A DNA stretch of 64,000 nucleotides, taken from contig NZ_QJKD01000007.1 of assembly GCF_003201875.1 (NCBI RefSeq), positions 1 through 64,000 of the forward strand. The letters are read 5' to 3'. The stretch comes from Hungatella effluvii (GTDB lineage Bacteria > Bacillota > Clostridia > Lachnospirales > Lachnospiraceae). Below, in pieces: positions 1 through 8,093 of the stretch (its first letter is position 1; each line of letters starts with the position of its first letter). The notes under the pieces were generated by a model. That model ran no database searches. It was not told where the DNA came from and worked only from the letters and a program-made list of their open reading frames with translations. A program made the position numbers and the translations under genes.

Positions 1-80
1 ACGACGAGGTAGATAGGGCAGAGGTGGAAGCATGGCAACATGTGCAGCTGACTGTCACTAATAGGTCGAGGGCTTAACCA
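1..80 (+). rRNA. rrl: 23S rRNA, 3' end (partial)
   Basis: The first 80 bases match the conserved 3' terminus of bacterial 23S rRNA, including the block ACTAATAGGTCGAGGGCTT at about 57-75 (helix that closes domain VI). The rest of the gene lies outside the window. The exact 3' end is estimated. A hairpin at about 145-178 (GTTTTGAGGG paired with CCTTCAAAAC) lies between it and the first tRNA. There is no 5S rRNA in the 100-base gap before tRNA-Asp. Confidence 0.93.
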
Positions 81-183
81 AGTTGGTTTAGGTTGTCAGA
101 AATGGCAGAGGAAGTAAGAACGGATGAAAGATATGTACAATGTGTGGTTTTGAGGGTATATGTAAAACCTTCAAAACAGGTTT

Positions 184-257
184 GGCCTGGTGGCTCAGCT
201 GGTTAGAGCGCCGCCCTGTCACGGCGGAGGTCGTGGGTTCGAATCCCATCCGGGTCG
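184..257 (+). tRNA. tRNA-Asp (GTC)
   Basis: Full cloverleaf: acceptor GGCCTGG pairs with the 3' segment ending CCGGGTC, discriminator G257. The anticodon loop CTGTCAC reads GTC, and the T arm contains GGTTCGAATCC. CCA is not encoded. First of seven tRNAs behind the 23S gene. Confidence 0.97.
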
Positions 258-280
258 TTTTAACAGAATATTTCGCATGT

Positions 281-353
281 GGGATCTTAGCTCAGCTGGG
301 AGAGCATCTGCCTTACAAGCAGAGGGTCACAGGTTCGAGCCCTGTAGGTCCCA
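281..353 (+). tRNA. tRNA-Val (TAC)
   Basis: Acceptor GGGATCT pairs with AGGTCCC, discriminator A353. The anticodon stem TCTGC/GCAGA carries loop CTTACAA, anticodon TAC. No encoded CCA. Confidence 0.97.
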
Positions 354-383
354 TTCATTGTGTATAGTCCGAATGAGTAATTC

Positions 384-456
384 GCCGATGTGGCTCAATT
401 GGCAGAGCAGCTGATTTGTAATCAGCAGGTTATCGGTTCGAGTCCGATCATCGGCT
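384..456 (+). tRNA. tRNA-Thr (TGT)
   Basis: Acceptor GCCGATG pairs with CATCGGC, discriminator T456. Anticodon stem GCTGA/TCAGC carries loop TTTGTAA, anticodon TGT. No encoded CCA. Confidence 0.97.
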
Positions 457-492
457 TGCATGAATCAAATAAAACTAAATAGTAAATAATAT

Positions 493-574
493 GGATGGTT
501 TCCCGAGTGGCCAAAGGGGACAGACTGTAAATCTGCTGCAAATTGCTTCGGTGGTTCGAATCCACCACCATCCA
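493..574 (+). tRNA. tRNA-Tyr (GTA)
   Basis: Class II tRNA with a long variable arm (82 nt). Acceptor GGATGGT pairs with ACCATCC, discriminator A574. Anticodon loop CTGTAAA reads GTA. Confidence 0.96.
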
Positions 575-620
575 CTCGATATACTTCTAAAAAGATAGTA
601 TGTCGAATATAATTTAATAA

Positions 621-694
<74 letters not shown>

Positions 695-733
695 TTTTTT
701 GTGAGAACTTTAAGTATGCTTACAGATGTACAT

Positions 734-806
<73 letters not shown>

Positions 807-810
807 TTAT

Positions 811-883
811 GGGATACTAGCTCAGGTGGTAGAGCACTTGACTTTTAATCAAGTTGTCCGGGGTTCGAGTCCCCGGTGTCTCA
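811..883 (+). tRNA. tRNA-Lys (TTT)
   Basis: Acceptor GGGATAC pairs with GTGTCTC, discriminator A883. Anticodon stem TTGA/TCAA carries loop CTTTTAA, anticodon TTT. Last tRNA of the array and followed at once by a terminator. Confidence 0.96.
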
Positions 884-891
884 TCGAAATG

Positions 892-927
892 AAGCCTTGA
901 AACAATTTCTGTTTCAAGGCTTTTTTT
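892..927 (+). terminator. terminator of the rRNA-tRNA unit
   Basis: A 12-bp stem (AAGCCTTGAAAC with GTTTCAAGGCTT) has a 7-base loop and runs into seven T residues. Textbook intrinsic terminator closing the rrn-tRNA transcript. Confidence 0.95.
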
Positions 928-997
928 ATCTTTGTTTTATTTTTTTGAAAACTCTATTATAATGTATGATGAAGTAATGCGATAGGGGGGACTGCCG

Positions 998-2140
998 TTG
1001 GAGGAAAAGTATCGGGCTGAAATTGAAAAGAAACGAGCCGAGAGTGTCAATCGCGCCTGGAAGATCATCAGCGTATTCGTTGTGGTATTTCAACTTTTAA
1101 TGCTGATACTGATGGCTGCGAAACCGGGTGGCCCGTTTAAGACACAGAGGAGAGCTATTTACTGTATCTTGTATCTGACTCTTTTTCTGGTTACGGGAAT
1201 TGCCATGATCCTGAATCGGAATTTCTGGAGGAGGGAAAAGAAAAATTATCATCTGTATCTTCATGCTGAGCTGGTTTACGCGGCATTTATCTGCTTCTGG
1301 GGCTGTTGTGTTACTTTGAACGATCAGCTGGGAGGAAATGATTTAAGCGTATTTACATATATGATGCTGTCGGTGGCAGCACTTGGTTTTTTGGAGCCGT
1401 TGAAGGCTGGAGTTATTTTTATGGCAGCATTTGTTTTTTTAAATATCTGTCTGCCGGGAATCCAGACGATTGAGAATAATATTTTCAGCAATATTATAAA
1501 CAGTTTTTCGATTGCGGGTATTTCTACAGCTATCTCTTATTCGCTTTATCGGAATAAGGTGATTGTCACAAAGCAGGAGGTGACCATCCGAAAACAGTAC
1601 GAGGAGATTACCAGGGTAAATGAGATTCTGAGCCATCAGGCCATGGTTGATGAGCTGACAGATATGAATAACCGGAGGTATATGGAGTGGTTTATCGGGG
1701 AGAAAATAAAGAAACTGGAAGAGGAATCCGGTACGATCTCGTGTATGATGCTGGATATCGATTATTTTAAGCAGTTTAACGACCGGTATGGTCATATTGC
1801 AGGCGATGTGTGTCTGAAGAAGATTGCAGAGATTATCCGGGAATGCTGCCAGGATAATGATGTGGCGGCTATTCGTTTTGGCGGGGAGGAATTTTTTATC
1901 TGCCTGTTCCGGTGGGATCGGGATGAAGCGGTGGAAATGGCGGAGACAATACGAGAGAGGATCGCTGAATGCCGCTTTAAAATCAATGGCGAGGAAGAGG
2001 GCGCGGTTACCATAAGTATTGGTGTCTATACCTGGCATGGGGAAGGTAAGGTGCAGATGGATGATCTGGTCTGTCTATCGGATAAGGCGCTGTATCAGGC
2101 GAAGAAGAATGGAAGAAACAGAGTTGAGGTACTGTCATAA
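998..2140 (+). CDS. membrane diguanylate cyclase (GGDEF)
   Basis: Predicted to make the second messenger c-di-GMP from two GTP. The start is TTG, chosen because GGGGGG (985-990) sits the right distance before it and the reading begins LEEKYRAE. Residues about 20-200 hold roughly six hydrophobic segments, so the sensor part is a membrane bundle. A short coiled linker leads into a GGDEF domain (about 215-380) with the active-site signature GGEEF at 295-299 and the GTP/metal loop MLDIDYFKQFND before it. No RxxD inhibitory site is seen five residues upstream of GGEEF, so product inhibition may be weak. Single-gene unit between two terminators. The membrane input signal is unknown. Confidence 0.9.
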   Translation: MEEKYRAEIEKKRAESVNRAWKIISVFVVVFQLLMLILMAAKPGGPFKTQRRAIYCILYLTLFLVTGIAMILNRNFWRREKKNYHLYLHAELVYAAFICFWGCCVTLNDQLGGNDLSVFTYMMLSVAALGFLEPLKAGVIFMAAFVFLNICLPGIQTIENNIFSNIINSFSIAGISTAISYSLYRNKVIVTKQEVTIRKQYEEITRVNEILSHQAMVDELTDMNNRRYMEWFIGEKIKKLEEESGTISCMMLDIDYFKQFNDRYGHIAGDVCLKKIAEIIRECCQDNDVAAIRFGGEEFFICLFRWDRDEAVEMAETIRERIAECRFKINGEEEGAVTISIGVYTWHGEGKVQMDDLVCLSDKALYQAKKNGRNRVEVLS

Positions 2141-2142
2141 AA

Positions 2143-2190
2143 AGATCTGCCAGGAAACCGGATTAACGGTTTTCTGGCAGATCTTCTTTT
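2143..2190. terminator. bidirectional terminator between GGDEF gene and lacI-type gene
   Basis: An 18-bp stem, AGATCTGCCAGGAAACCG (2143-2160) against its complement (2167-2184) with one bulge, is followed by a T-rich tract on the + strand and preceded by A residues that give a U tract on the - strand. It serves both convergent genes; the last codons of the minus-strand gene lie inside it. Confidence 0.9.
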
Positions 2191-3215
2191 TCTGTGGTCT
2201 CTCTTCGGATTAGAATGGGAGTGATTGTTTTATGGATTGGTTCCTTCAGGGGAACTGGTTTTCTTTTTTTTCGTTCATTCATCTGGCTGACAAGGAGACT
2301 TACCGCCTCATTGGCTATGCGGTCTATCTGCTGTCCTATTGTGCTGATCGGGATAACCGCTTCCCTGGCAACCGGGGAGTCGTCAAAGCCTATGATATAA
2401 TAGTCGTCAGGCAGCCTGCCGTATTTACGGACAATTAAGTTTAACAGGATATTGGCATGGGTGTCGTTGGATACGAAGATGCCTTTTCGCATGCCGGTAT
2501 AAGTGGTCTCCAGTTCCTCCAGGATATCTTTTAAGTACTGGAGAGAGGAATCGTAGGTGTTCTCTGTTTTGTGGCAGAATATACGGTTTTTTATATTATT
2601 TTCTTTGCAGAAATCCATGAAGCCCTGGATTCGCCCGTAGGCGGGGATGTTATCGGCTGTCGGTGTATTGATATGGATCAGTATGTCACAGTTATGTCTG
2701 GCCAGGAGGCTGGTGGCCTGTATGGCGCCCATGTAATTATCGGTGTTGATGCTGCAGACATACTGGTCTTCCCGTTCTATGGTGACAATGGGGATCTGAA
2801 GGTCTGCCAGTTCCCTGGAGGACAGCGTGTGGCTCAGGACAATGAGGCCCTCAATCTTATAGGCCAGAAGCTCCTGAATGTACTGGCGCTCCGTCTCCGC
2901 ATTCTCGTGGCCGATGAATACCAGAAACTTGTATCCGTACGTCTCGTATGTGGCAAGGATCTGATTCAGCATTTCTGAATAATAGTGCAGATAAAGGTTC
3001 GGAATCAGGATACCGACAAATTCTGTCTTGCCGTTGGCAAGGATGCGGGCTACCTTGTTTTCTTTATAGTTAAGCTTTACCAGAGCGTCGGAAATGATCT
3101 GCTGGTTCTCAAGTGTGAGGGAGTCCGGATTATTAAAGTATCTGGATATCGTTGTCTTGGAAAAATGAGTGTATTGTGCAATATCGTCAAAGGTTATATT
3201 TTTTTTTTGTGTCAT
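2163..3215 (-). CDS. LacI-family transcriptional repressor of the adjacent sugar operon
   Basis: 350 residues, normal LacI length. The N-terminal helix-turn-helix is at residues 6-27 (ITFDDIAQYTHFSKTTISRY) and the hinge and periplasmic-binding-protein-like sugar sensor cover about 60-335. ATG start; a weak ribosome binding site precedes it. It is divergent from the ABC importer, GH32 and GH13 genes. Perfect or near-perfect AACCGGTT operators stand both in front of its own promoter and over the start of the sugar operon, so autoregulation and sugar-induced release are expected. The effector is inferred to be a product of sucrose or fructoside uptake from the neighbouring hydrolases. Confidence 0.9.
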   Translation of the reverse strand: MTQKKNITFDDIAQYTHFSKTTISRYFNNPDSLTLENQQIISDALVKLNYKENKVARILANGKTEFVGILIPNLYLHYYSEMLNQILATYETYGYKFLVFIGHENAETERQYIQELLAYKIEGLIVLSHTLSSRELADLQIPIVTIEREDQYVCSINTDNYMGAIQATSLLARHNCDILIHINTPTADNIPAYGRIQGFMDFCKENNIKNRIFCHKTENTYDSSLQYLKDILEELETTYTGMRKGIFVSNDTHANILLNLIVRKYGRLPDDYYIIGFDDSPVAREAVIPISTIGQQIDRIANEAVSLLVSQMNERKKRKPVPLKEPIHKTITPILIRRETTEKEDLPENR

Positions 3216-3320
3216 CCTTGATGCCTCTTTTCAAAATGTAGGGTATTTTTATGAAAAGGAGTTTTCTTGCCAGTGAAGATTCCTGTGACTGTCTGGAATT
3301 TCGCTCCATCCTCTTTATTT

Positions 3321-3349
3321 AGTATAACAAAAATAGATGAGTGGTTCAA
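3321..3349 (-). promoter_or_regulatory. promoter of the lacI-type gene
   Basis: Read on the minus strand: -35 TTGAAC (3344-3349), 17-bp spacer, -10 TATACT (3321-3326). It faces the repressor gene that starts at 3215. Confidence 0.7.
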
Positions 3350-3351
3350 GA

Positions 3352-3375
3352 GTAATCGGTTAAGTAACCGGTTTT
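3352..3375. promoter_or_regulatory. tandem LacI operators, distal pair
   Basis: Two 12-bp units in a row: GTAATCGGTTAA (3352) and GTAACCGGTTTT (3364). Both are variants of the palindrome GTAACCGGTTAC found at 3479. They lie just upstream of the -35 of the repressor promoter. Confidence 0.7.
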
Positions 3376-3437
3376 GTGAATATCGTACAAATTGTGTTTG
3401 CCGTATTAAGGCAGTTTAACGAAAAGTAGTTTGTATA

Positions 3438-3467
3438 TTGACAAATTGACTAAATAGGTGTTATGAT
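3438..3467 (+). promoter_or_regulatory. promoter of the sugar ABC/GH32/GH13 operon
   Basis: TTGACA (3438-3443), 18-bp spacer, TATGAT (3462-3467). Transcription should begin near 3474, directly in front of the operator pair at 3479-3502. Confidence 0.8.
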
Positions 3468-3478
3468 AAAAACATAAA

Positions 3479-3502
3479 GTAACCGGTTACTTTACCGGTT
3501 AC
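3479..3502. promoter_or_regulatory. tandem LacI operators, proximal pair
   Basis: GTAACCGGTTAC (3479-3490) is a perfect palindrome and is followed at once by TTTACCGGTTAC (3491-3502). The position right after the start of transcription fits simple repression by the divergent LacI protein. The first unit is 127 bp from the matching unit at 3352, about twelve helical turns. Confidence 0.8.
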
Positions 3503-3547
3503 ACAAAATGAGGCCGATAAAATTGCAGCGTTAAAGGAGGAATGAGG

Positions 3548-4924
3548 ATGATGAAAGGTATTGGTGCGAAGGCCACTAAAATCGGAGTTATGATGGTGAC
3601 GGCGGTCCTGATGCTGACGGGATGCAGATTTGGATTTGCCAGTGATCCGGATGATCCGAATGAGGTGGTACAGGAAGAGCCGATTGACACGTCGGTGGAT
3701 ACATTTGAATATGACGCTTCTCTGTCGGGTACGAAAATCACGCTTTTGAATTCCAAGGCGGAGATACAGGTGGCTTTGACGAAGATGGCAGAGGAATATG
3801 AGAAGAAATCGGGAGTCCACGTGGAGGTTATGCCGGTTACAGATGGGGATTCTCCTTATACTAAGGTTGTCAGCATGTATAACTCGGGGACGCCGCCTAC
3901 AATGGCAATTCTGGATACTACCGATGTGATAGCACTGGCTGAGGAAAAAGCGGTTGATCTGACAGGAGAACCCTGGACTGCGGAAGCGGAAGGCTATCTG
4001 ACAGAGGTGAATGGAAAGATATATAGCTTCCCGCTCTGTATTGAAGGCCGCGGGCTGATTTATAATCGGTCGGTGATCGAAGAAACTCTGGGAAGGGAAT
4101 TCGATCCTCTGTCTGTTACGACCTTGGATGAGTTTGCGGCACTTTTGGATCAGCTGACGGAGGCCGGCATGAAACGGCCTGTTTCTGTGGCAAAGGAAGA
4201 CTGGTCTCTGGGAGCGCACCAGCTCCAGTATATCTATGAGACGTATGACGGGACTTCTGAGGGCGCCCAGGAGGTTATCGAGGCGATCAAGGAAGGGACA
4301 CTGGATTTAAATTCTTATGACCGTATGAATCAGTTTTTAAATATGTTTGATATTTTAAGGGAGTATAACGTGGCGAGAAAGGATCCGCTGGGGGCCGATT
4401 ATGACGAGATGGCCATCGATCTGGTGGATGGAAAGACCGCTTTTTGGTTTAACGGCAACTGGGCATGGCCGAATCTTTCGGAGGCTGGTGCGGAAAATTC
4501 GGATGCGTATGGCTTTCTTCCATACTTTTTAAATAACGATCCTGAGGATTTTGCCAATCGGGAGATCCAGGCGTCTCCGTCTAAACAGATTATGATAGAC
4601 GGGCGCGTCGTCTCGGATCAGGAGAGAGCGGCAGCCAGGGAGTTCTTAAACTGGATTGTATTCAGTGAGATCGGACAGCAGATGATCGTGAAGACGTGTA
4701 ATCTGATTCCGCCATTTCAGAATAATCCTTATGAACCGGCTGATCCACTGAGCCGGGATATTTACAACCGGGTTCATGAAGAGAGGGCGTTTAATGCGTC
4801 TGCTATCGTTCCAAATGACCACTGGGCGGTTCTGGGAGCATCCATGCAGAAGTACCTGGCGGGCAGAAGCAGCCGGGAGGAACTGATTCAGTCGATTGAG
4901 AACTATTGGGAAGAACAGAGATAG
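3548..4924 (+). CDS. sugar ABC transporter substrate-binding lipoprotein
   Basis: Extracellular binding protein of the carbohydrate family 1 type (COG1653). A signal peptide ends in the lipobox LTGC, so the protein is lipid-anchored outside the membrane. AGGAGG at 3535-3540 favours the ATG at 3548; an in-frame ATG at 3542 is too close. The mature part (about 430 residues) has the family layout, with ITLLNSKAEIQ as the first strand and the YSFPLCIEGRGLIYN segment near residue 165 that usually marks the hinge side of the ligand site. It is first in an operon with two permeases, GH32 and GH13, so its ligand is probably sucrose or short fructosides; this is inference. Confidence 0.92.
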   Translation: MMKGIGAKATKIGVMMVTAVLMLTGCRFGFASDPDDPNEVVQEEPIDTSVDTFEYDASLSGTKITLLNSKAEIQVALTKMAEEYEKKSGVHVEVMPVTDGDSPYTKVVSMYNSGTPPTMAILDTTDVIALAEEKAVDLTGEPWTAEAEGYLTEVNGKIYSFPLCIEGRGLIYNRSVIEETLGREFDPLSVTTLDEFAALLDQLTEAGMKRPVSVAKEDWSLGAHQLQYIYETYDGTSEGAQEVIEAIKEGTLDLNSYDRMNQFLNMFDILREYNVARKDPLGADYDEMAIDLVDGKTAFWFNGNWAWPNLSEAGAENSDAYGFLPYFLNNDPEDFANREIQASPSKQIMIDGRVVSDQERAAAREFLNWIVFSEIGQQMIVKTCNLIPPFQNNPYEPADPLSRDIYNRVHEERAFNASAIVPNDHWAVLGASMQKYLAGRSSREELIQSIENYWEEQR

Positions 4925-4940
4925 GAGAGAGGTGTCCAGG

Positions 4941-5813
4941 ATGAAATCAAAGAGCAAAGGGAAAGATTTCTGTATATTTGCATTGCCCGGATTATTCTGC
5001 TTTTTTGCAGTTGTGATTGTTCCGTTTATCTACGGCGTTTATTTGACCATGACGGACTGGAACGGCGTTTCGGATGTGAAGAATTTTATCGGTCTGCAGA
5101 ATTTTGCCGGGGTTATGAAGGATGGACAGTTCTGGTCGTCTCTGCTTCTGACCTTTAAGTATGTGATCGTGGTGGTGGTATTTGTAAATGTGCTGGCGTT
5201 TATGATCGCCTATCTGCTGACCAGAGGGATTAAGGGACAGAACTTTTTCAGGGCCGGATTTTTTACACCGAACCTGATCGGGGGCATCGTTCTGGGATAC
5301 ATCTGGCAGTTCGTATTTTCAAGAGTATTTGTGGGGATCGGTGATGCTACGGGCTGGGGACTGTTTGAGGCATCCTGGCTTTCGGAACCGACGAAGGCAT
5401 TTATCGCACTGGTGATTGTTACGGTGTGGCAGCTGTCCGGATATATGATTCTTATCTATGTGGCCGGTTTTATGGGACTGAGTGATGATGTGATGGAAGC
5501 AGCTACGATTGACGGTGCTTCGGGATGGACGAAAATGAAGAGTATTATCATGCCTCTTATGATGTCCTCCATTACCATATGCCTGTTCCTGACGCTGTCC
5601 AGGGCATTCATGGTATACGATGTGAATCTTTCCTTAACAGCGGGTGCGCCTTACGGGACGACGGAGATGGCGGCCATGCATGTGTATGAAAAGGCGTTTA
5701 CATCGAGACGGTTTGGTGTGGGCCAGGCGGAGGCGCTGATCCTGTTCGTGATTGTGGCCTGCATCAGCGGCATTCAGGTTTATTTGACCAAGAAGAAGGA
5801 GGTGGAAGCATAA
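4941..5813 (+). CDS. sugar ABC transporter permease, MalF/UgpA type
   Basis: Integral membrane subunit, about 290 residues with six predicted helices. The EAA loop that contacts the ATPase is visible as EAATIDGASGWTKMKSIIMP near residues 190-209. The ATG at 4941 follows GGAGAGAGGTG and begins MKSKSKGKDF; a longer reading frame opening at 4896 overlaps the binding-protein gene and is not needed. It overlaps the next permease by one base, so the two are probably translationally coupled. Confidence 0.92.
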   Translation: MKSKSKGKDFCIFALPGLFCFFAVVIVPFIYGVYLTMTDWNGVSDVKNFIGLQNFAGVMKDGQFWSSLLLTFKYVIVVVVFVNVLAFMIAYLLTRGIKGQNFFRAGFFTPNLIGGIVLGYIWQFVFSRVFVGIGDATGWGLFEASWLSEPTKAFIALVIVTVWQLSGYMILIYVAGFMGLSDDVMEAATIDGASGWTKMKSIIMPLMMSSITICLFLTLSRAFMVYDVNLSLTAGAPYGTTEMAAMHVYEKAFTSRRFGVGQAEALILFVIVACISGIQVYLTKKKEVEA

Positions 5814-6676
5814 TGGCGGGAGAGAAAGCAGGAAGCGGTAAGAAGAGAAAGAAATCGGAGCTTGTGGCTACAGCAGGACTGATCGTGATATTTATTCTTT
5901 ACATGTTCCCATTCTACATGGTGGTGATCAATTCCCTAAAGCAGAAGCGGGATATTATCAAGAGTCCATTTTCCTGGCTGTATACAATTAAGGGACTGTC
6001 GTTTGATAACTTCGTGAAGGCGTTTGTTCAGATGGATTTTTTGAACGCATTTAAGAATTCCCTGATTGTTACGGTGTTTGCAACGGCGCTCGTTACGCTG
6101 CTGGCGGCTATGCTGGCCTACTATATCGTGCGGAATAACAATGCGATTTCCAGGACTGCCTTTGTTTTGATGGTGGCTTCCATGATTATTCCGTTCCAGG
6201 CGATTATGATTCCGCTGGTGAGTATCTATGGCGGTAAGCTGAATGTGCTGAATCACAGGAGCACGCTGGTATTTATGCATACGGGATTTTCCATGGCGAT
6301 GTCCGTGTTTATGTTTCATGGGTTTATTAAGGGAAATGTTCCGGTAGCGCTGGAGGAGGCCGCGAATATCGACGGATGTACCCACGCCCAGACATTTTTC
6401 AGAATTGTTTTTCCACTGCTGAAGCCGATTATTTCCACGATGGTGATCTTAAATTCACTGGCGTTCTGGAATGATTTCCTGTTGCCGTCTCTGGTGCTGT
6501 CGGATAAGAAGCTGCTGACGCTGCCTCTTTCCACTTACAGCTTCTACGGCACGTATTCGGCGGATTACGGCACGATTATGGCTGGACTGCTGTTATGCGT
6601 AATACCGGTGTTAATCCTGTATATTGCGCTTCAGAAGCAGATTATCAGCGGCGTGGTGGCTGGAGCAGTAAAATAG
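5813..6676 (+). CDS. sugar ABC transporter permease, MalG/UgpE type
   Basis: Second membrane subunit, 287 residues with six helices. The EAA loop reads EEAANIDGCTHAQTFFRIVF near residues 182-201, and the C-terminus ends in GVVAGAVK, a common ending of this family. The start ATG shares a base with the stop of the first permease. No ATP-binding gene is present in the cluster, so an ATPase from elsewhere must power the importer. Confidence 0.92.
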   Translation: MAGEKAGSGKKRKKSELVATAGLIVIFILYMFPFYMVVINSLKQKRDIIKSPFSWLYTIKGLSFDNFVKAFVQMDFLNAFKNSLIVTVFATALVTLLAAMLAYYIVRNNNAISRTAFVLMVASMIIPFQAIMIPLVSIYGGKLNVLNHRSTLVFMHTGFSMAMSVFMFHGFIKGNVPVALEEAANIDGCTHAQTFFRIVFPLLKPIISTMVILNSLAFWNDFLLPSLVLSDKKLLTLPLSTYSFYGTYSADYGTIMAGLLLCVIPVLILYIALQKQIISGVVAGAVK

Positions 6677-6703
6677 ATGATTGGTAAGGAGAGGCTGCAT
6701 ACG

Positions 6704-8014
6704 ATGACAACTAATACAATACATATAAAGGCTCCGGGATGCTGGATGAATGATCCGAATGGATTTATTTATTACAAGGGAAAGTACCATATGTTTTACC
6801 AGTGCTTTCCCTATGGACCGAGGTGGGGGAGAATGCACTGGGGACACGCGGTGAGTGAAGACCTGGTGCACTGGGAACATAAAGGAATTGCCTTATTTCC
6901 AAGTAAGCGCGGGGACCGGGATGGGTGTTTTTCCGGAAGTGCGGTGGAACAGGACGGGAAATTATATCTGTACTATACCGGTGTCAGTTATCTTTTAGAG
7001 GATCCCGAGGACACGAATCTCTGTCTGGATGATCAGTTTGTCTCGGCACAGATGATGATTACATCGGAGGATGGAATTCATTTTGATAATATAAAGGATA
7101 AAAGAGAGATTATTGCTCCGATCTGGGAACGGGAAATGGGCGATGCAGCTCATACGAGGGATCCTAAGGTGTGGCGCGGGGAGGATGCCTGGTATATGGT
7201 GCTGGGGACCCATGGAAATGACGGTAATGGCAGACTGCTCTTTTACCGCAGCGCTGATCTGATAAACTGGTCGTTTGTGAATGCCGTGTCAAAAAGCGGT
7301 TTTGGATGGATGTGGGAGTGCCCGGATTACTATGAGACGAAGGGGGGAAAGGTTTTGTCATTTTCCCCTATGGGATTTTTAAAGGATGGGTATAAAGAAG
7401 AGAATCAGAATATCTGCATGGTTGTGGACTTTGAGGAAGAGAGCTGTACCATGACGATGCCGGATCAATACCAGTTTCTCGATTATGGTCTGGATCTCTA
7501 TGCGGCGCAGAGCACGGTGGATCGGGATGGCCGGAGAGTGATGGCTGCATGGGTCCGTATGCCAGAGACGGTCGGCGGTGAATGGATCGGGATGATGTGC
7601 AGTCCCAGAGTGGTGGAAGTGGAGGATGGCCATATTTATTTCCGGATGCATCCGGCGGTCAGGAAGGCCTACAGCAGAGCGATTGATACGCCGAAGGAGG
7701 CTGCGGAAGCGGGATATCGGGCAGAGGCAGATTTAGAGGATGGAGATGGTATCGATGTCGGCGGATACCGGATTTACCGGAAAGGAAATCGAATCTGTAC
7801 GGACCGGAGCCTGACTGCGGGAAATGACAGGGAGTGCAGAATGCAGTTTGAGACGCCGGAGATGAAGAAGGGCGGCCATGTGGAGATTCTGGTGGATTCC
7901 AATCTGATTGAGGTTTTTGTAAATGACGGCGAGTACGTTATCTCAAATGCGGTATATGGGATTGGAAATGTGATCGTGTCGGATCGAAAGGTGAAGCTGT
8001 TTACGGTAGAATAA
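6704..8014 (+). CDS. GH32 beta-fructofuranosidase / sucrose-6-phosphate hydrolase
   Basis: Hydrolyses beta-fructosyl bonds of sucrose, sucrose-6-phosphate or short fructans. All three GH32 signatures are present: WMNDPNG near residues 13-19 (Asp nucleophile), RDP near 152 and EC near 205 (acid/base Glu). The C-terminal beta-sandwich module is present but short (about 437 residues in all). The ATG at 6704 is preferred over 6677 because AAGGAGAGG (6687-6693) precedes it. No signal peptide, so cytoplasmic. Since the importer is ABC rather than PTS, unphosphorylated sucrose or kestose-type sugars are the likeliest substrates. Confidence 0.92.
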   Translation: MTTNTIHIKAPGCWMNDPNGFIYYKGKYHMFYQCFPYGPRWGRMHWGHAVSEDLVHWEHKGIALFPSKRGDRDGCFSGSAVEQDGKLYLYYTGVSYLLEDPEDTNLCLDDQFVSAQMMITSEDGIHFDNIKDKREIIAPIWEREMGDAAHTRDPKVWRGEDAWYMVLGTHGNDGNGRLLFYRSADLINWSFVNAVSKSGFGWMWECPDYYETKGGKVLSFSPMGFLKDGYKEENQNICMVVDFEEESCTMTMPDQYQFLDYGLDLYAAQSTVDRDGRRVMAAWVRMPETVGGEWIGMMCSPRVVEVEDGHIYFRMHPAVRKAYSRAIDTPKEAAEAGYRAEADLEDGDGIDVGGYRIYRKGNRICTDRSLTAGNDRECRMQFETPEMKKGGHVEILVDSNLIEVFVNDGEYVISNAVYGIGNVIVSDRKVKLFTVE

Positions 8015-8093
8015 TACAAATAGTACAGTGATTATGAAACGTCTGTAAATATTTAGAGATTATAGCGCGTGTTTGGCGAGGAGATATGGTGAG

